Source: Pseudisothecium myosuroides (Eukaryota > Streptophyta > Bryopsida > Hypnales > Lembophyllaceae). From it: a stretch of 64,000 nucleotides of DNA. Below, in pieces: positions 1 through 13,871 of the stretch. The notes below the pieces were generated by a model. The model was given only the letters and a program-made list of their open reading frames with translations, was not told where the DNA came from and made no database searches. Position numbers and translations under genes: made by a program. The stretch is taken from NCBI GenBank assembly GCA_951799445.1, contig OX637291.1, positions 5,520,501 through 5,584,500 on the forward strand, written 5' to 3'. The first letter of the stretch is position 1. Each line of letters starts with the position of its first letter.

Positions 1-538
1 GCACTCATTTTTTTTCAACTTTTTATCCTCCAGTAGCTAGGATTGCTTAAAGGATTTGGAGGTTAAAAATTTTGGTAAATTTTGCATAATAAGTTTTGCT
101 GTTTGGGTAGTTACAATACAATTTCCAATGATTCAAAACAATTTTTTTTTCTGAAATCTAGGAATAGACTTATATCTGCAAACAAAATTTTATCAAAATG
201 TGGCAATATTTAGGGCAAAAAATATTTTTATACCAACACATTCACACTCAATAACTTAAGTCACTGATCAAGTGATCAAGCTTGTCTAGATTATTTTACT
301 TCTTAACACTCATTGTTTGGCTACTTCATAATAATGTGTAACCAAGCAATGGTCCTTCCCATGATGGAAAGGTAATATGCCTCCCTAGATGCTTGGTTCA
401 AGGATTAGAGTTGGTTGAAGAGCTATAGAAGACAATTTTATTCACTACAAGGGGTGCCTTTTCAAGGATGCAAAATGGCCACCTACCTCAAGTCTAATTA
501 CATATTAGTGGAAAGTTTTAGGTATCTAGACTCCTCTT
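1..538. other. AT-rich filler, nothing recognised
   Basis: No open frame of interest, no terminal repeats and no RNA gene seen. Confidence 0.5.
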
Positions 539-1623
539 TTAACCTCTAAACTCCCATTGTCTCCTCAGGAGACAAAATGGATTTTGAGTAGGTTCCTACG
601 GTCTTAATTTTTGTTGGTATTTTTATAAACTTTTTTTGAAGATAGGAAAACAAATAAGCTTTCGGGAATCTAATTTTTATTTCAATCAATGCCTGAAAGC
701 AAAAGTTAATATGCCATTGTGAATCCCAAATAGAACTTGTCAAGCAACACAAAAAAAATCACAAGAAGGCAAAATAAAATTTTCAAAATATTTTTTCTTG
801 TAGAGAGTATTTTTGTCTATATGAAAAGATTTGGTCCATTCTATTTTAGCAATGAGAAAGTTATAGACAATCTTGTTTTTGAGCAATTTATGCATTTTCT
901 TGAAAAAATAACTTATATGATTCATTTTTGAACTCCATTTTCACAATTTTTCAAAAATGAGTTGATAGGGTTAATTCTCTTGTTAGAACAGTCTCACCAT
1001 TGGAATTATGGTGTTCTAATTCCATCTTAGTCCTATTAATGACTTAGTTTTTCCTTCAATCTTACACATACTTCTACTCAACAATTTTTCAAAGAATGAA
1101 AATCATGTGTGTGTGTTTTGAATTTTTTTCCTAGAGTTTCAACCCAATTCTTTAGCATAGTTTTTTTTTAATTCAATATTGCTAATTCAAAAACTTTAAG
1201 CTAAGATGACTTAAAGCCTTAAAATCTAATCAGACAACGTGCAAAAAGAATGGTTTTATTCACTTCAAACACAAATGTCTTGCAATCTACGCAATCAAAG
1301 TTTTTTGAAATTTCTTTCATACATTTTTAGACTACCGTACGTGAAGGTCTGATCCGGCAGTCAAGTGCCAGATCTGACATTTCCACGTCAGATTATCAGG
1401 GGTCCACGTCACTTCAAACCATTCACATGATGACACGTGTCACTTTTTTTCAAAAATGACTTAATTTCTGCCGAATCTGACCTTCACGTAGGGTAGTCTA
1501 GTGCAAGGTCCTAAGTTAGATATGCAAAGAAAAAATAATTTTTGATTTTCTTTGCACTATGCTATAGAATTGGCAATTTTGAGTGGTTTTTGATGAAAAA
1601 TGCCTTGGGAATTTAGAAGTTAA
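539..1623 (-). mobile_element. TTAA element, subfamily D, with nested MITE
   Basis: Begins TTAACCTCTAAACTCCC and ends GGGAATTTAGAAGTTAA, an imperfect terminal inverted repeat bounded by TTAA. Internal sequence is a diverged relative of subfamily A in reverse orientation: it shares the 'TGGCAGTTTTGAGTG' stretch near the right end and the 'GGTTCCTACGG' stretch near the left. A 173 bp element is inserted at 1328-1500. No transposase frame is present. Confidence 0.75.
1328..1500. mobile_element. 173 bp MITE with TAGACTACC ends
   Basis: The left end TAGACTACCGTACGTGAAGG and the right end are near-perfect inverted repeats (about 22 bp). An ACGTCA-containing sub-palindrome lies inside. It interrupts the subfamily D element at a point where the relative at 41487-42425 is continuous, so it is younger than its host. 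TA may be the duplicated target, but the host relative differs locally. Confidence 0.7.
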
Positions 1624-2916
1624 TTGCAAACAAGAACCAACAAACACTAATATGATACTTCCATAATGGAACCCGTGGTCACATCTTACTCAGACATTTT
1701 TGGTATAGTTAGCTTATGCAATCTAAGATATCTTGTCAATATATCAAATCATGAGTGTAGTAGTGGTATCTCAAAGACATTAACCCTTGAAAAAAATTCA
1801 TACCAAATACAAATAAGTTTTAAAATTTTACCATGGGTGTAAATTTTAGTATAAAACATCATAATGTAAAGGTCAAATGGTGATTAAACCAACATTTGTA
1901 GCCTTCATTTCATTAATGAAATTCTAAAATGTTCAATTAATTGAAAAATTTCAAATATAGAGCAAGGTAGGGATTGCCAAACAAATTAGAAAGGCATCTT
2001 TTGTGACCTGTGGGTTTAGCATATTCTTTTGTAAACAATATTTTGTTCAGCAATGAAGTTTTTTCTATCACCAAGTATTGCATACACATTCAAGAAAATT
2101 CTCTTGAAAGAACTGGGAAGAAATCCTTTTGTTTTTTAGTAAAAAGAAATTCTATTTGATCATTCATCAATCACTCTTTGGCTCCGCCAACATTCGAAGG
2201 TTAAGATTGACTATTTGGAGTTCAAACTAGAAATAAAAAATCCCTAGCGTAGTAGAAGAAAATTAAAGATCACTCTTGGCCATTTACTTGATGTCATGTG
2301 AAAATTAACAAAATCATTGTAGCCTTTATTGCAATAAATTGATTTATAATTTTTAAATCCCAACCACTATTGGGCATAATAATAATTCAATTTTTTAAGG
2401 AAAAAAAATTAAAGGAAAGAAGTAGAATATTTCACCAATATTAACGACTAATAATTCAATAAACATATTTTAAGAGCTATGGAAGTTAGCTTGTTTAGGT
2501 TTGAAACTTTATTTTAAATTAAAAAAGAGAGTAGGAAATTGACACCTATGATAATTTGGTGCTTACCCCATCAACAACATTGCTAAATAATATTATGGAA
2601 AATATTTAACTTATTTTAATTTTCAAATAATATATGAATGCTACCAAAAGGGATTCTCCCCAAATTCATTTTTGAAATTTGATACCATTAAGGTTATTCT
2701 CTTAAGGTACAAGGAGTTAAAAAGTGGCTTAAATGTGGATGGTCAAATTCTTATTTTTCAAATTGAAAAATGGATATGATATGAACAATTTTGTTATAAG
2801 TATTTTTACATTATGAAGTTAGATTTAAGTAATATTAGTTATTGTATAATATTACATGGAGTATTGAATCAAAGAACAATATATCAATATAATATATTTT
2901 AGTATTTTTCTCTTTT
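1624..2916. other. AT-rich filler, no gene seen
   Basis: Low-complexity A/T runs with no sustained open frame, terminal repeats or RNA gene. Confidence 0.5.
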
Positions 2917-3849
2917 TTAACCCCTAAAGGACCATTGTCCCTTCGGGGGACAAATGCGTTTTTGGGCAGGTACCTACGGGCTGAAATTTTGTTGTAATTT
3001 TTTGAAATTTTTTTTGGAGATAGAAAAACTGATAAGCTTTGTGGGAATATAATTTTTTTCACAATCAGTGCCCGGGAACAAAAGTTATGACCAAATAAGC
3101 TCAAATGAGGGGATGGGGGGCAACCCGGGCAGCAAAAAATAAATGGACAAAAATTCGAATTTTTTTTTTATATATTTTTTTTCTCATAGATTATATTTTT
3201 GTCTATCCCAAAAGCTTTGATTTCATTTGGATTTGTTATGAGAAAGTTATAGACATTCTTGTTTTTCGGGCAGTTAGAGCATCTTCTTGAAAAAAATAAC
3301 TTATAGGATTCATTTTTGAATGCAATTTTTTCAATTTTTCAATTTTTTTTACATGGTCTGATTTACTTGCTAGAATAATCTCACCATTGGAATTAGTGCA
3401 TTTTAATCCCATCTAAAATATATTAATATTTTAGATTTTCCTTCTATGTCCTACCTACTTCTATTTTACAATTCTTTTAAGAAAGATAATTAAGTTTTTT
3501 TGAACTTTTTTTTTTCCTAGACTCTCAACTCAATTCTCCACTATAAAGATTTAAAGCTCAAAACTCTATAGTGCAAAAATTTTAAGTTCAAAATGTTCAA
3601 AGTAAAAAAATCTAGTCCCGCAATGTGCTGAAAAACTTCTTTTTTTTCACTTTAAATGCAGATATCTTGCAATCTGTGCGGTCAAAAATTCTGAAATTTT
3701 TTCCACACATTCTCGTACTAATTAGGTGTAAGATCCTATGGTTAGATGTGAAAAAAAAACAATTTTCAATTCTTTTTACTTTTTGCTATAGATATGGCAG
3801 TTTTGAGTGTTTTTGGGTAGAAAAAAGGCCGTGGTCCTTTAGGGGTTAA
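2917..3849 (-). mobile_element. TTAA element, subfamily A (full length)
   Basis: Starts TTAACCCCTAAAGGACC and ends GGTCCTTTAGGGGTTAA, a 17 bp terminal inverted repeat including the TTAA. The interior matches the copies at 17515, 52777, 55457, 57970 and 62620 throughout. Small open frames at 2835-3104 and 3625-3849 are fragments of this repeat and encode nothing recognised. Confidence 0.85.
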
Positions 3850-6800
3850 AACTTGATTTTGACATTCAAAATAAAACAAGTTCAATGGAAAATATCAACA
3901 AAATTTATAACTTATAGAAGACATGTGATTTCCATCTTTGAAAAATACAAGTATATTTTTTATTTATACAATAGTGACAAAATGAAACACATAGAATGAA
4001 GGATTTTGAAGCTTGATACATATTCATAGGCTCTATCCTAATATGGTTGATGTATTGACTTCATTTTGACTTTAGGGTTGTTGCAAGAATGAATAATTAT
4101 TTTTGTTTCACTTTGGCTGTTTTTAGCCTTTTTTTGAAAGTACTATAAAATTAGAATTTTTTTTTTTTAAATATTAAAAATATGAACAATGTAATACACC
4201 TGTAAGAATAAGGTACCCTATGAAGGAAAAGCATAAAAAAATTCTCTAAGTAGGAGAACTAGAAAAGTGCAAGAAAATACATATTTTGAAGTTTTAATTT
4301 GTAAAAAATAGGAAAAATAATTTTTTAAAGAAACTAAAATTTGGATATTTGAGAAGATTCTATATTAAAGATATTGTACCTAAAGAATGATCTTGAAACC
4401 ATTTTCAATGTTCATAATTGCATGCACACGGGAGCCATATTTGCATAATTGTAGAGGATATAAAATTAAATGTTTTTAAATGCCCCTTGGTAGAAACATG
4501 ACTTCCTACTATGGAAATAGACTATAGAAATTTGAATTTTAGATCATTAAATTTGGGGACTCCATAGTACTGAAAGCCCTTCAAACTCATTTTGTAAGGC
4601 ATTAATTTAATTGATTTTTAAATATAAAATGTTTTTTTTTTAATTTAAAAAATATATAAGATGTAATTATGCTTAAGATAGATGTGTCTAATAAAAATTT
4701 CAACTTCATGCGAATCATGCTTTAAAAGTTGTTGCAAAAGAAAGCTTCAAAACTCCCTTTGTGACAAATAACCATTACCACTCTCCCTTTATTATAAATA
4801 AAACTTAAATATTCTAATTAGATTTTTTTGGATACTTTCATCACAAAATAAGATCAATTTGAAATTCAACAAATTTGAATTTGAATGATTTAATTTCTAA
4901 ATTTTCTAAAAGTTTGTTTTGAAACCACACTTTGCACATTTGGAGGGAACTATGTAATGATTTCATGTGGTTTGTATTGTATATTATACAATTTGGATTA
5001 TCTTTGTGCTATTATATTTCATATAAGAATCCATACATTTAAACCTCTTCTTCAATCAAGATATTGGATATAATATGAATGACCCTGGTTAATGTTTATA
5101 TGTTTATAGTTAAGATGCTTCAACATTTGTTTGATATTTGATGATTGTGTGTACCACAAATATTATTTTAAATGTATTAAAAATCACCAAAATCTAATGG
5201 ACATTAAGTCAAAAATATTGGTCTATGAGCTATCTAATAAGCTTATAAGCCTATAATGCCTTGAAAAATGATGTAAAGGAACTATCTTTTTATGAACATG
5301 CTTTGATTGTAAATGACATTTAGTGGTATACTTTAAAATAAATAAATAACAAGTGGTGTGACCTTCTTTCATCAATATATTATTTGTTTGATATCATTGT
5401 GCATTGGCTACATCCTAAATGCATTCTTTAAGTTAACCACATTTTTGTTGAGTGATCATGCTTTCTATGCCACCGTTTATATTACTAAATCATGGCCCCT
5501 TAATTATGAATATGTACATGACACCATGAGAACCACTCTCCTATGACATAGTATTCCCCAGGCTAAAGCCCAAATGATTAGTAGAATGGGTCTTTGATTG
5601 ATGACAATGTAGTGCAACATTTTTCACACTTTTTCAACAAGGCACCAAATCACCAATGCTTGGAGTGCGTACACTTGCAATTGAAATGATACAAGCATTT
5701 AACCAAATGCTAGTAATGTGTCCATGTTTCATCTGTAAATCACTTATTATATATCATTGTGAATTGACTACATTGTGTATGCATTCTTCAACTATATTTT
5801 TGTTCAGTAGTCATAATTTTATGTATTTATCCAAGTGGAAACTCAAAAAGATCAATAATATGTGTCTCTAATGGATGAAAATGTGTAGCCAAGAACGCCA
5901 CATTTTCTTGTAGAGCAGAATTGCCTCATCCATTAGGCACTAGTTTTTTAGAATAACAACAATAGGTTTATCTCTCTCTAGTTAACATATATATAATCTC
6001 AATCAAGCTCAATCAAGCATTATATTTTGAAAGCATTATTATACATTTATATCTAATATCGATATATCCAATGTTCTTTGAAATGTTTATAAATATGATG
6101 GTTTGTAATTGAGTAGAGGCATGCATTTGAGATGACACAAGCATTTAGTTTCATGCTAGGATTTTTTGGTGGTGGTGTGAAAAACTAACTTGAGTCATTC
6201 AACTAAGGTATCCTCCATAACTGACCAAATAAGGAATTCCAACATGATCTGGAGTTGTGAAGGCAAAACAAATATTTTTCAGAGGTACATCAATAGAAAT
6301 GACATGGATTGCAAAAAAATTGGTAATTTTATCGCTTGAATTGAAATTACTATGAATTTTGGGAGGCAAAAAGTGCGCCGACCCCATGGCCAATGTCTAG
6401 ACTCTTCCAATTCCGATCATTCAATAACTTTTTACCTAATCATTATTTCATATTTTTTTCACAACTTGGGACATGTGTCATGTATTTATTAGTTCCAACC
6501 TTGAAAACGAAAAAAAATCGCATTCTAAGCGTGGTCAGAAATACATGCACTTGTAGGTCGGGAATAGGTCATTTGTCAGGAATGGGGGGGTTTACCTTAT
6601 GTGCTCAAAAAATTTGAAAATTTTCCTATATGGTTCTAAACAATGTATAACATTCAAAAGCAAACTTTTTTTATTGTGTCATTTTAAAATTAAAAAATAG
6701 GAACTCCATGGTTATAAGTCTGAATTTCAAATTTCTATTAAATATTCAATTTCAAGAATTTTTCAAAATTTTAAATTAAAGTAAAAAACAAACTTGATAA

Positions 6801-7039
6801 GCTTTACTTTATTAGTTGGATTTAAATTCTCAAAAAAACATTTTCATGGCTTAAATTAATGTAGATAAAGAAAAAAGGATATAAATTGCCAAAATACTCT
6901 ACAATACATAGATTTGCTATATTCTTATTTAGGAAAATCAAAGATATTTACTAAGACTAAATATCTAATACTATTCATTGAAAATGAGTTAAGCAACTCC
7001 TTCTCTAAGAAATGCCTACTCTGGAGCTTTTCCTAAAAT
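3850..7039. repeat. AT-rich filler with dispersed and degenerate direct repeats
   Basis: About 4265-4740 is a diverged copy, in the same orientation, of about 39720-40205. At 5385-5860 a block containing 'TGCATTCTT' and 'TTTTTGTT' phrases occurs twice about 360 bp apart. About 6190-6620 is a relative of the split sequence at 49770-49923 plus 50487-50680. No gene is supported. Confidence 0.5.
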
Positions 7040-8279
7040 TTGACTGTGAGCTCCAAATTCGTCCTTTGGAACTCATAATTTTTTTTTCCCCTAAATTTTG
7101 CAATTTAAGTTGTAATTATATACTAAAAGCCCTAAAAATAGTGTAAAATCAAAATAGATATGTCACATGCCAATATAGCATTTGATTTTAAATAGCCTTT
7201 TATCCCTAAAAAAGCTCTAAAATCCACTTATAAATAGATTAAAACCGTGGAAGTAGTGGGGGTTAACAGGCTTTACCCAAAATAGCCTAAAATCACTGTG
7301 CATGTGACCATGCTTGGCTAAATTGGTATGAGGAGAGTCCAAAAAGATTCTTAGATAGATTCTCTGAGAGAGGTTTCAGTTTTTCCATCCCACCGACGAA
7401 ATAATAGAAACCCTAATTGTTAGCATGTAGATGTCACTTTCTCAAGACGGGCCAGCAGAGATATCTATGGCCACCAGATTGTGATTTAGAGTCGGAACCA
7501 TACTAGGAAGTCAAAAGCAAAATCTATTCGCCAAGATTCCCTCGTATGCAAAAAAATTCCTGACTACCGATAAATCGATGGAAGTGTATTTTTACCTTCC
7601 ATATCATAACGTGTAAGATCAAGACATGAACTTGCACATCTCTTGGGAGACCCCATGAGAGGTTTCCCAAGAAGTTTCTGAATTTTTTGAATTGGAGAGA
7701 TACCCCTTTCGGACAGTCAACCGCCTAAAAACATGATGGGGAATTCATGGTAATTATCCAAGTGGCGGTAAAATCTCACTAAAAATTAAGTTAGCTTTTT
7801 TTATGCTAATAACACGCCCCGACAAGTTTCACGGTGTTCCGATAGCGGAAGGTGCCCGAATCACCAACATTCTTCCAAATTATCAACATGGCGGGATTTA
7901 CATGGAATTGACCGGCGTCCCGGGAGCACACAAAGTCGGAACAAAGCCGACAAAAGGTCTTTTCTTACTTCCTAAGACCTTCCAGACCACCCTAGCCAAC
8001 CCCCTTGGTCAGAAAAGGTAACCTCCAAAAAGCAAATTTTTATTCTTTTTATTGATCCCGGTTGGCAATGGTGTAGGGCAGGATTTTGGTGTTGGAATAG
8101 GGGGTAGGAAAACCACTTGACCAAAAATGGCCTTTTGAAGCCAAAACGCAATTGATTTTCAATTTGGAATTGATCTCTACTAGTTAGAATTTTAGACCAG
8201 CATAAACCCCAAAATAGGTGAAAATCCTAAAAGATAAGGATGAAAATCTAGAAATATAGGATTACCTAGATTAAAAAGA

Positions 8280-8343
8280 GGGGTGGTTTGAGAGAGAAAT
8301 GGGAGAATATAAAGAGGCCCCTATTTCTCTCTCAAACCACCCC
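8280..8343 (+). promoter_or_regulatory. TATA-box hairpin in left arm
   Basis: GGGGTGGTTTGAGAGAGAAA (start of a perfect 21 bp arm, 8280-8300) pairs with 8323-8343. The 22-base loop contains TATAAA at 8308-8313. The equivalent position of the right arm keeps both the hairpin shape and the TATA box, which points inward there too. Selection or shared ancestry could explain this; promoter function is inferred. Confidence 0.5.
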
Positions 8344-9812
8344 ATTCTTGTTTTGGAGTCTGTGGGTCCAACTTGTATTGGGTATTTTTGGCGTTTCAGC
8401 CAAAAAAACTTAACGGTGTTTCCGAGACACTTTTGGCCCCATAGTTCACATTTTGTAAGCTCTTGACGGACCTTGGAGGTTCCTCTAAGCATTGTGGTTA
8501 TCTTTGTGCTCTTGTGGTAATTGACTTTGCCCGTGTGTATTCTTGTGAGTGATTTAACGTGTGTGTACTAATCCCAAAGCCACCTTCCACTGTACCTTGG
8601 CAATGCCGCTTTGAGGGCCTTTAGGAGTACTCTTGAGCAAAACTAATTGTGAAGTTGTACTAACTTGAGTCTCTTGCCATTTTCTTCACATGTTACAACC
8701 ATTGGATGTTTTGTCCGAGTGGGAGGTATTGAACTAACTAGTGAGCCGATTAACACAGTGATTTTATTGTACCCTTGGCCCTTGTGTCCCTAAGTATGGC
8801 GAAGCATTGGCTTTGGTTACCATAGAAGAATTCGGTATTTTTAACAAATCCACTGGATGTCAAAATCCTAAGCGTTGGTGGGTTAGAGAAGTATGTGACA
8901 AATCATGGGAAGAGTTAGAACGGCGAAGCTTTAACGGTTAGAAGAGTTTGGTATTTTTTACCCAAACTACCTCATAGCCCTCCTTAGTGGAACCTAAGTC
9001 TCTTACTTAGTTTCCAAATATCCACGCTAGTGGATTTGTCATTAGTTTCCAAATATCTACTAAAGTACGAGAGAACTAAGTTAGTAATACGATAACTAGT
9101 TTATTTTTATTAGCCCCTCCCAAGCTTATTCCTTACCAACCCCTCTTTTTTGTGTGTGAAAACTCCAAGGAGATCTCTTGGAGGTCAAGAGACCTAGTAT
9201 AAAAATTTGGCAAAAAAGGTCGGCAGCCAGAAGGTAGCTCGCCCAGGTACCTTGGCCCGATTTTTTGGTTACTTAGGCTAGGTTCTAATTAGAGAAAAAC
9301 CACCAAAAAAAATAGAAGGAAAAGTGCCAATTTCATAGAATTAGTTTAGCCATAGTAAAATAGGATAGAAGAAGGTAGGGGAGGAAAATTAGCACAAGGA
9401 ATACAAATTAAAGTAGGAAAGTAAAGCATAGTTAGAAAGGAAGAAGCACTCCATTGCACTCACCACCCACTCGTTCCTCCCACCTCTCAAGTGACCAACT
9501 CAAAACCTTGCTCACAATCAACAAGCGACAGTGACCACTTGAAAGCAAGAGGAAGGAGGAATGGTTTAATAGGAGAGAAATGAGGAAGAAGGTGGAATAG
9601 GAAGTAGATTAGGGAGATCCCACGAAGCTTTTTGGGACACCAGTTGAACCTAGTGTAAGAAGGAAAAGAGAACGTGTCATTCGAATTATGCAAAGGTGGT
9701 TGGTAGACATTAAGAAGGTGTAAGGGACTAGTGTAGAAGAGAATAGTGTAAAAGGGAAAGATAGAAAGGGAAAGGAAAAGAAAATAGCTAGACAATTAAA
9801 GGCGAAATTTCA

Positions 9813-10281
9813 TACCGTACGTTGAGGTCAGATTTGTCATAGGCCATGCGAAATCTTTTCTTTTTCGTTGTATATCCCTTTCCCTAGCTCCATTTTCCAG
9901 TTGCCATATGGAGGAGGATCTTCCAAGCATTACTTCAACTTAACTCCAACTTTATTGGATTATACAACACTTTATTGACAGTTTGATGTAACAGTACCAT
10001 AATATTTTTTACGTCTTGCAGAATTTGGATCCAAAGCTTCCTAACAATGAGAATAAATAAGATCAAAATTCCGAAGACTAATTATAAAGCAATAACCTTA
10101 GTAAGTGTATTATTTTCATTTTTCATTTTTCATTTTTTTTTTTTTAAGATTCAAATTATTTTACTTAACATTTCTACATATTTCAAATATGCCACATTAT
10201 AATTTTTGAAAATTTCATTACTTGCCATATATAATTATATTTTGAATTAATTTTTAACAAATCTGACCCGAGCGTAGGGTA
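9813..10281. mobile_element. About 470 bp MITE with TACCGTACG ends
   Basis: The left end TACCGTACGTTGAGGTCAGA and the right end TCTGACCCGAGCGTAGGGTA are inverted repeats of about 24 bp with a few mismatches. The ends resemble those of the 173 bp element at 1328. It is present only in the left arm of the large inverted repeat, so it inserted after that repeat formed. Confidence 0.6.
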
Positions 10282-10324
10282 ATACAAATTGGCCACTTTT
10301 CCAAGAACTAAAAGGATAACCAAG

Positions 10325-10375
10325 ATGGCACATGAAGGGAACCTCAACAACTTAATACGTGATCTCCAATATGAG
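10325..10375 (+). pseudogene. Possible first coding exon in left arm
   Basis: An ATG opens MAHEGNLNNLIRDLQYE and runs directly into a GTAGG donor-like site. The inverted relative at 13934-13872 also starts with ATG, shares the ACCTCAACAA core, ends at a GTAAGT donor, and differs by apparent indels of 21 and 9 nt, both multiples of three. No downstream exon was identified and no family is recognised. Confidence 0.3.
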
Positions 10376-11604
10376 GTAGGCTGCTAAACTCTCTCCTTAC
10401 ATTTTAATCCTTGAAATTAGTAATCTCTAGTTAGGGCCGAGGCCTAGGGAAGAGTCAAGCCATTAAGACTAGAAGTCAGGTCAAAATTGAATAGAGAATC
10501 CTAGAGTAGAGGTCTAGAGGTTTCCAAAAACATAAAATATATAAAAATCCAAGTTAAAACAAAGAAGTTATAGGTGGATGAAGTTTGGGAGTTGTGTTGA
10601 ATGAAACTTAGCCAATTTCATCCAAGAGGAACAAGAAATAGGAATTAGGACACAACAAAAATATAGAAAGTAGAAGTGGAGTGAAAAGTTAATTTCAAAT
10701 TGTGAGTGGGGAGAAACGTGTGGATGAAGTTTGAAGGACCGAGTAGCGGTCAACTTCATCCATGTTTAACTTTTGCTAGGAAAGTTCAAACCTAGAGTAA
10801 TTAGTCTAACTAAAAAAGGAAAACCAAGGTCTACAAGGAACAAGTCCTAACTTTTTAAGAATAGTAATTTCTTGAATGTAATTCAATCCCTTAGATAAAA
10901 TGAGAAGGTGAATTAGGAGCTTTTAAAGTTAGGCTTAGGTCAATTTTAGATTTAGAATCTCATAGAGCAAGCTTAGGTTGAACCAAAACTAGAACAAATT
11001 CAAAAAACGACCTAAAAACATAGCCGTTAGGAAGGGATGAAGTCTGGAACAAGTAATGGATGAATCCTAGGGGATTTCATCCATTTAAGTCAAATCTTGG
11101 CATTTGGGTTAAGCTTAAGGAGTTAGACTCAAAGCCCAAATTCCAAGTCAACTTGGAATTGGGAGTCCATAGAAAAGAGTGGATGAAGTTTAGAGCACCC
11201 TTTAGGGTTAAAAATTCATCCGTTTATAACTTCCTCTAGGAGTGTCCAAATTAGATGAACTTTATGTTTTTAAAAATGGCATAAGGTAATCTTTCACTTA
11301 GACTAGATGAATTTAGACTAAGACCACCTTCTTTCCTAAATCATCGGGCCTTTTTAGCTTTGAGTTATCTAAGGAAGTCGTGGTAATTCCAATTAGGTGC
11401 TTGTTTTCTTTACAAAATTGGTGAACGTGTAGGAATGTAGAAAAGATCCATTGCTTAAAAGGCACAATGGATTGACGCTAAACACAAATTGATTAAATCG
11501 AACTTCATTTTCCAAGAGCCTGGTTGTGTTCGATTATTTACCAAGGTGGGTAAATAAGCGCTCACATTGACTCAAATAACACATCATCTCAAAAAAATTT
11601 AGGG

Positions 11605-12540
11605 TTAATCACTAAGGTCCCAAGGCCACTTTTTTGCCAAAAACCACTCAAAATTGTCATTTATGCTGTTGAGTTCGCTTAAGGAAAGAGAAATAATATT
11701 TTTCTTAGAAGTTAATCCAGTGGTGCTAGTATATGAGCCCAAGAATGTAAGCTTGTGAGCATTGAGCCTACAATATAGGTATCTAAAATATAGATACCAT
11801 ACACTATAGAAGGTGTATGCATCATAAACACCTATAATATGGGTATTTCTAATATATATACCTTATAACCATAGACGGTTTCTATAGTATATACACCTAT
11901 AACATAAGTGTGTAGTATTCTAGGCTCATGGGCTCACACTCCTATGCTCACATAATAGCAATCCTCGAAACTAACCGTAGGATCTTGTACTTGGCTTGTC
12001 TCAAATTGTGTGGGAAAAATTTCATGAAGTTTGATTGTAGTGATTGGAAGATATTAACATTCAAAGTTGGAAAAAAAAAATTTTGAACGTTATCTTGCAA
12101 TTTTAGATGACTTGGACTGCCACCCGTAGAAATTTTTTGCACTACACACTTTGAATTTAAAATTTTAAAATTTGAATAATTGAGTAGAAAGTCTAGAAAA
12201 AAATTCAAAAAAAAAATTGTTTGATTATCATTCTTAAGAAAATTGTTAAGTAAAAGTAGGTCTAAGATTGAATGAAAAACTAAATTGTTAATAGCTCTAA
12301 GATGGAATTGAACACAATAATCCCAATGGTGAGATTGTTCTAGCAAGCATACTTAACCCTATAGTCAAACATTTTTTTTAAATTGTAAAAATTACATTAA
12401 AAAATGAATCCTATAAGTTATTTTTTGAAGAAGATGCTTAGATTGCCTGAGAAACAAGATTGTCCGTAAGTTCCTCATTACTAGTCCAAATAGAATGAAT
12501 CAAAGCTCATGTAGTTTAAATTTTGCCTACCTCGCAAAGA
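11605..12540 (+). mobile_element. TTAA element, subfamily B, at the centre of the inverted repeat
   Basis: The left end TTAATCACTAAGGTCCCAAGG is diverged. The interior matches 34859 and 35438 ('GGATCTTGTACTT', 'GGAAGATATTAACATTCAAAG', 'TTGTTCTAGCAAGC'). The right end is not clean and seems lost. A separate element interrupts it at about 11727-11948. Confidence 0.6.
11727..11948. mobile_element. Foldback-like insertion with GCTAGTATATGAGC ends
   Basis: Ends GGTGCTAGTATATGAGCCCA and GGGCTCA...CTCACATAATAGCA are inverted. The interior consists of repeated 'TATAGGTATCTA/CACCTATAAT' phrases. It breaks a subfamily B TTAA element. A relative lies at 36857-37130. Confidence 0.55.
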
Positions 12541-13871
12541 CGCAAACATCCAAGACTATAGTATAGAGGTTCAAATTAAAGGAATGGTAAAATAGTCTTA
12601 CGTATTGTAGCTAAAGTCACTTGCATTTTAGAATAAGATGGGATTAACACTTGATTAAGATGCAATTTCATAAATAGTAGTATGTGAGCGCTTATTTATC
12701 CACCATTGGTAAATAAGTGAGTACAACTAGGCTCTTAAGGTTTAGGTTTGATTTTTGTCCTATGGATGCTTAGCGTAAATCCATTGTGCCTTCCAAGCAA
12801 TGGATTTTTTCTAACTCCTAAACATACACAACTTGCAAAAAAATTAAGAAAAACTAATTCAATTTGCAATATTTATCCTAATCGGGGTATATTAACTAGG
12901 CTACTGTGGTTTTTGAGTGAAAGTTGAGACAGTCTAAATTTAGCCAAATAAAGTGAGAGAGTATTTCATGCCATTTCTAAAAATATAGAATTCAAAATTG
13001 TACGACCTTCCTAGCAAGAGTTATGGATGAATAAAAATTTAACTTCTATAAGCCTATCTAAACTTCATCTATGGACTTAGACCTTCTTTATTCTACTTTG
13101 AATTTTGGACTCTGACTTTAGAATACCATCTTCTACCTAAGTTCTAAGTTTGGACTTGGATGGATGATTTTTGTCCTATTTCATCCATATCTTAATCCAA
13201 AGTTCATCCATTGTTTACTCCTAGATGATTAAGAATTTTCGTAAAGTTAAACTAGTTCTGGACTCCACTAAGTTCCTTCTACCTATTTTTATATCTAATT
13301 TTCTATTTGGATGTCGTTCTAAATATTCTATTTTATTTTCTACTTCATTCTTAAGGCACGGGATTTTTACTATCAATTTATTATTTTTAAACTTTTGAGT
13401 TTAGCTTCTTGTAGTATCCAAAATTAACTTTTCAAATTGCTAAAGAATTCTAAGTTTGAACCTTTCTAGTGAGAGTTATAAGTGGATGAAGTTTGAACGC
13501 TAATCGATACTTCTAACTTCATCCGTGGTTTTCTACTAACCTATAACTTGAATTCTAGTTTTTATTTTACTTCTAACTTCTAATTTTATGTTTCTTCCTA
13601 AATTTTCATTTTTGTTCCTCTTAGATGAAATGTACTAATTTTCATCCAATATGATTCCTAAACTTCATTCGCTAATATCTCTCTCAATTTTACTCCAAAT
13701 CCTAAGTATGAGACGGTTTTGGAAACCTCTAACTAGACTCTACAACACTAACTCCCTGATTCTTAAAATAATCCTAGTCTAAACACTCTAAATTGACTTG
13801 AAAATTCGGCCCTACTTTTAAATGTCTAATTTTGATAATTTGAAAGAAGAGGGTTGTAATTAGGAACTTAC

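Larger units (their letters stand above)
7040..11575 (+). repeat. Left arm of a 10 kb inverted repeat
   Basis: The segment matches, in reverse complement, the stretch about 12685-17100, with the same order of landmarks along its length: the 'GGAACTCATA' end, a 'GTCACATGCCAATATAGCATT'-type block near 7160, the 'AATTGTTAGC' block near 7415, a 'GCTTTTTTTATGCTAAT' block near 7795, the TATA hairpin at 8280-8343, 'CGGCGAAGCTTTAACGG' near 8925, and the inner edge 'AAATAAGCGCTCAC' near 11555. Divergence is substantial, so the duplication or element is old. There is no long open frame. Confidence 0.75.
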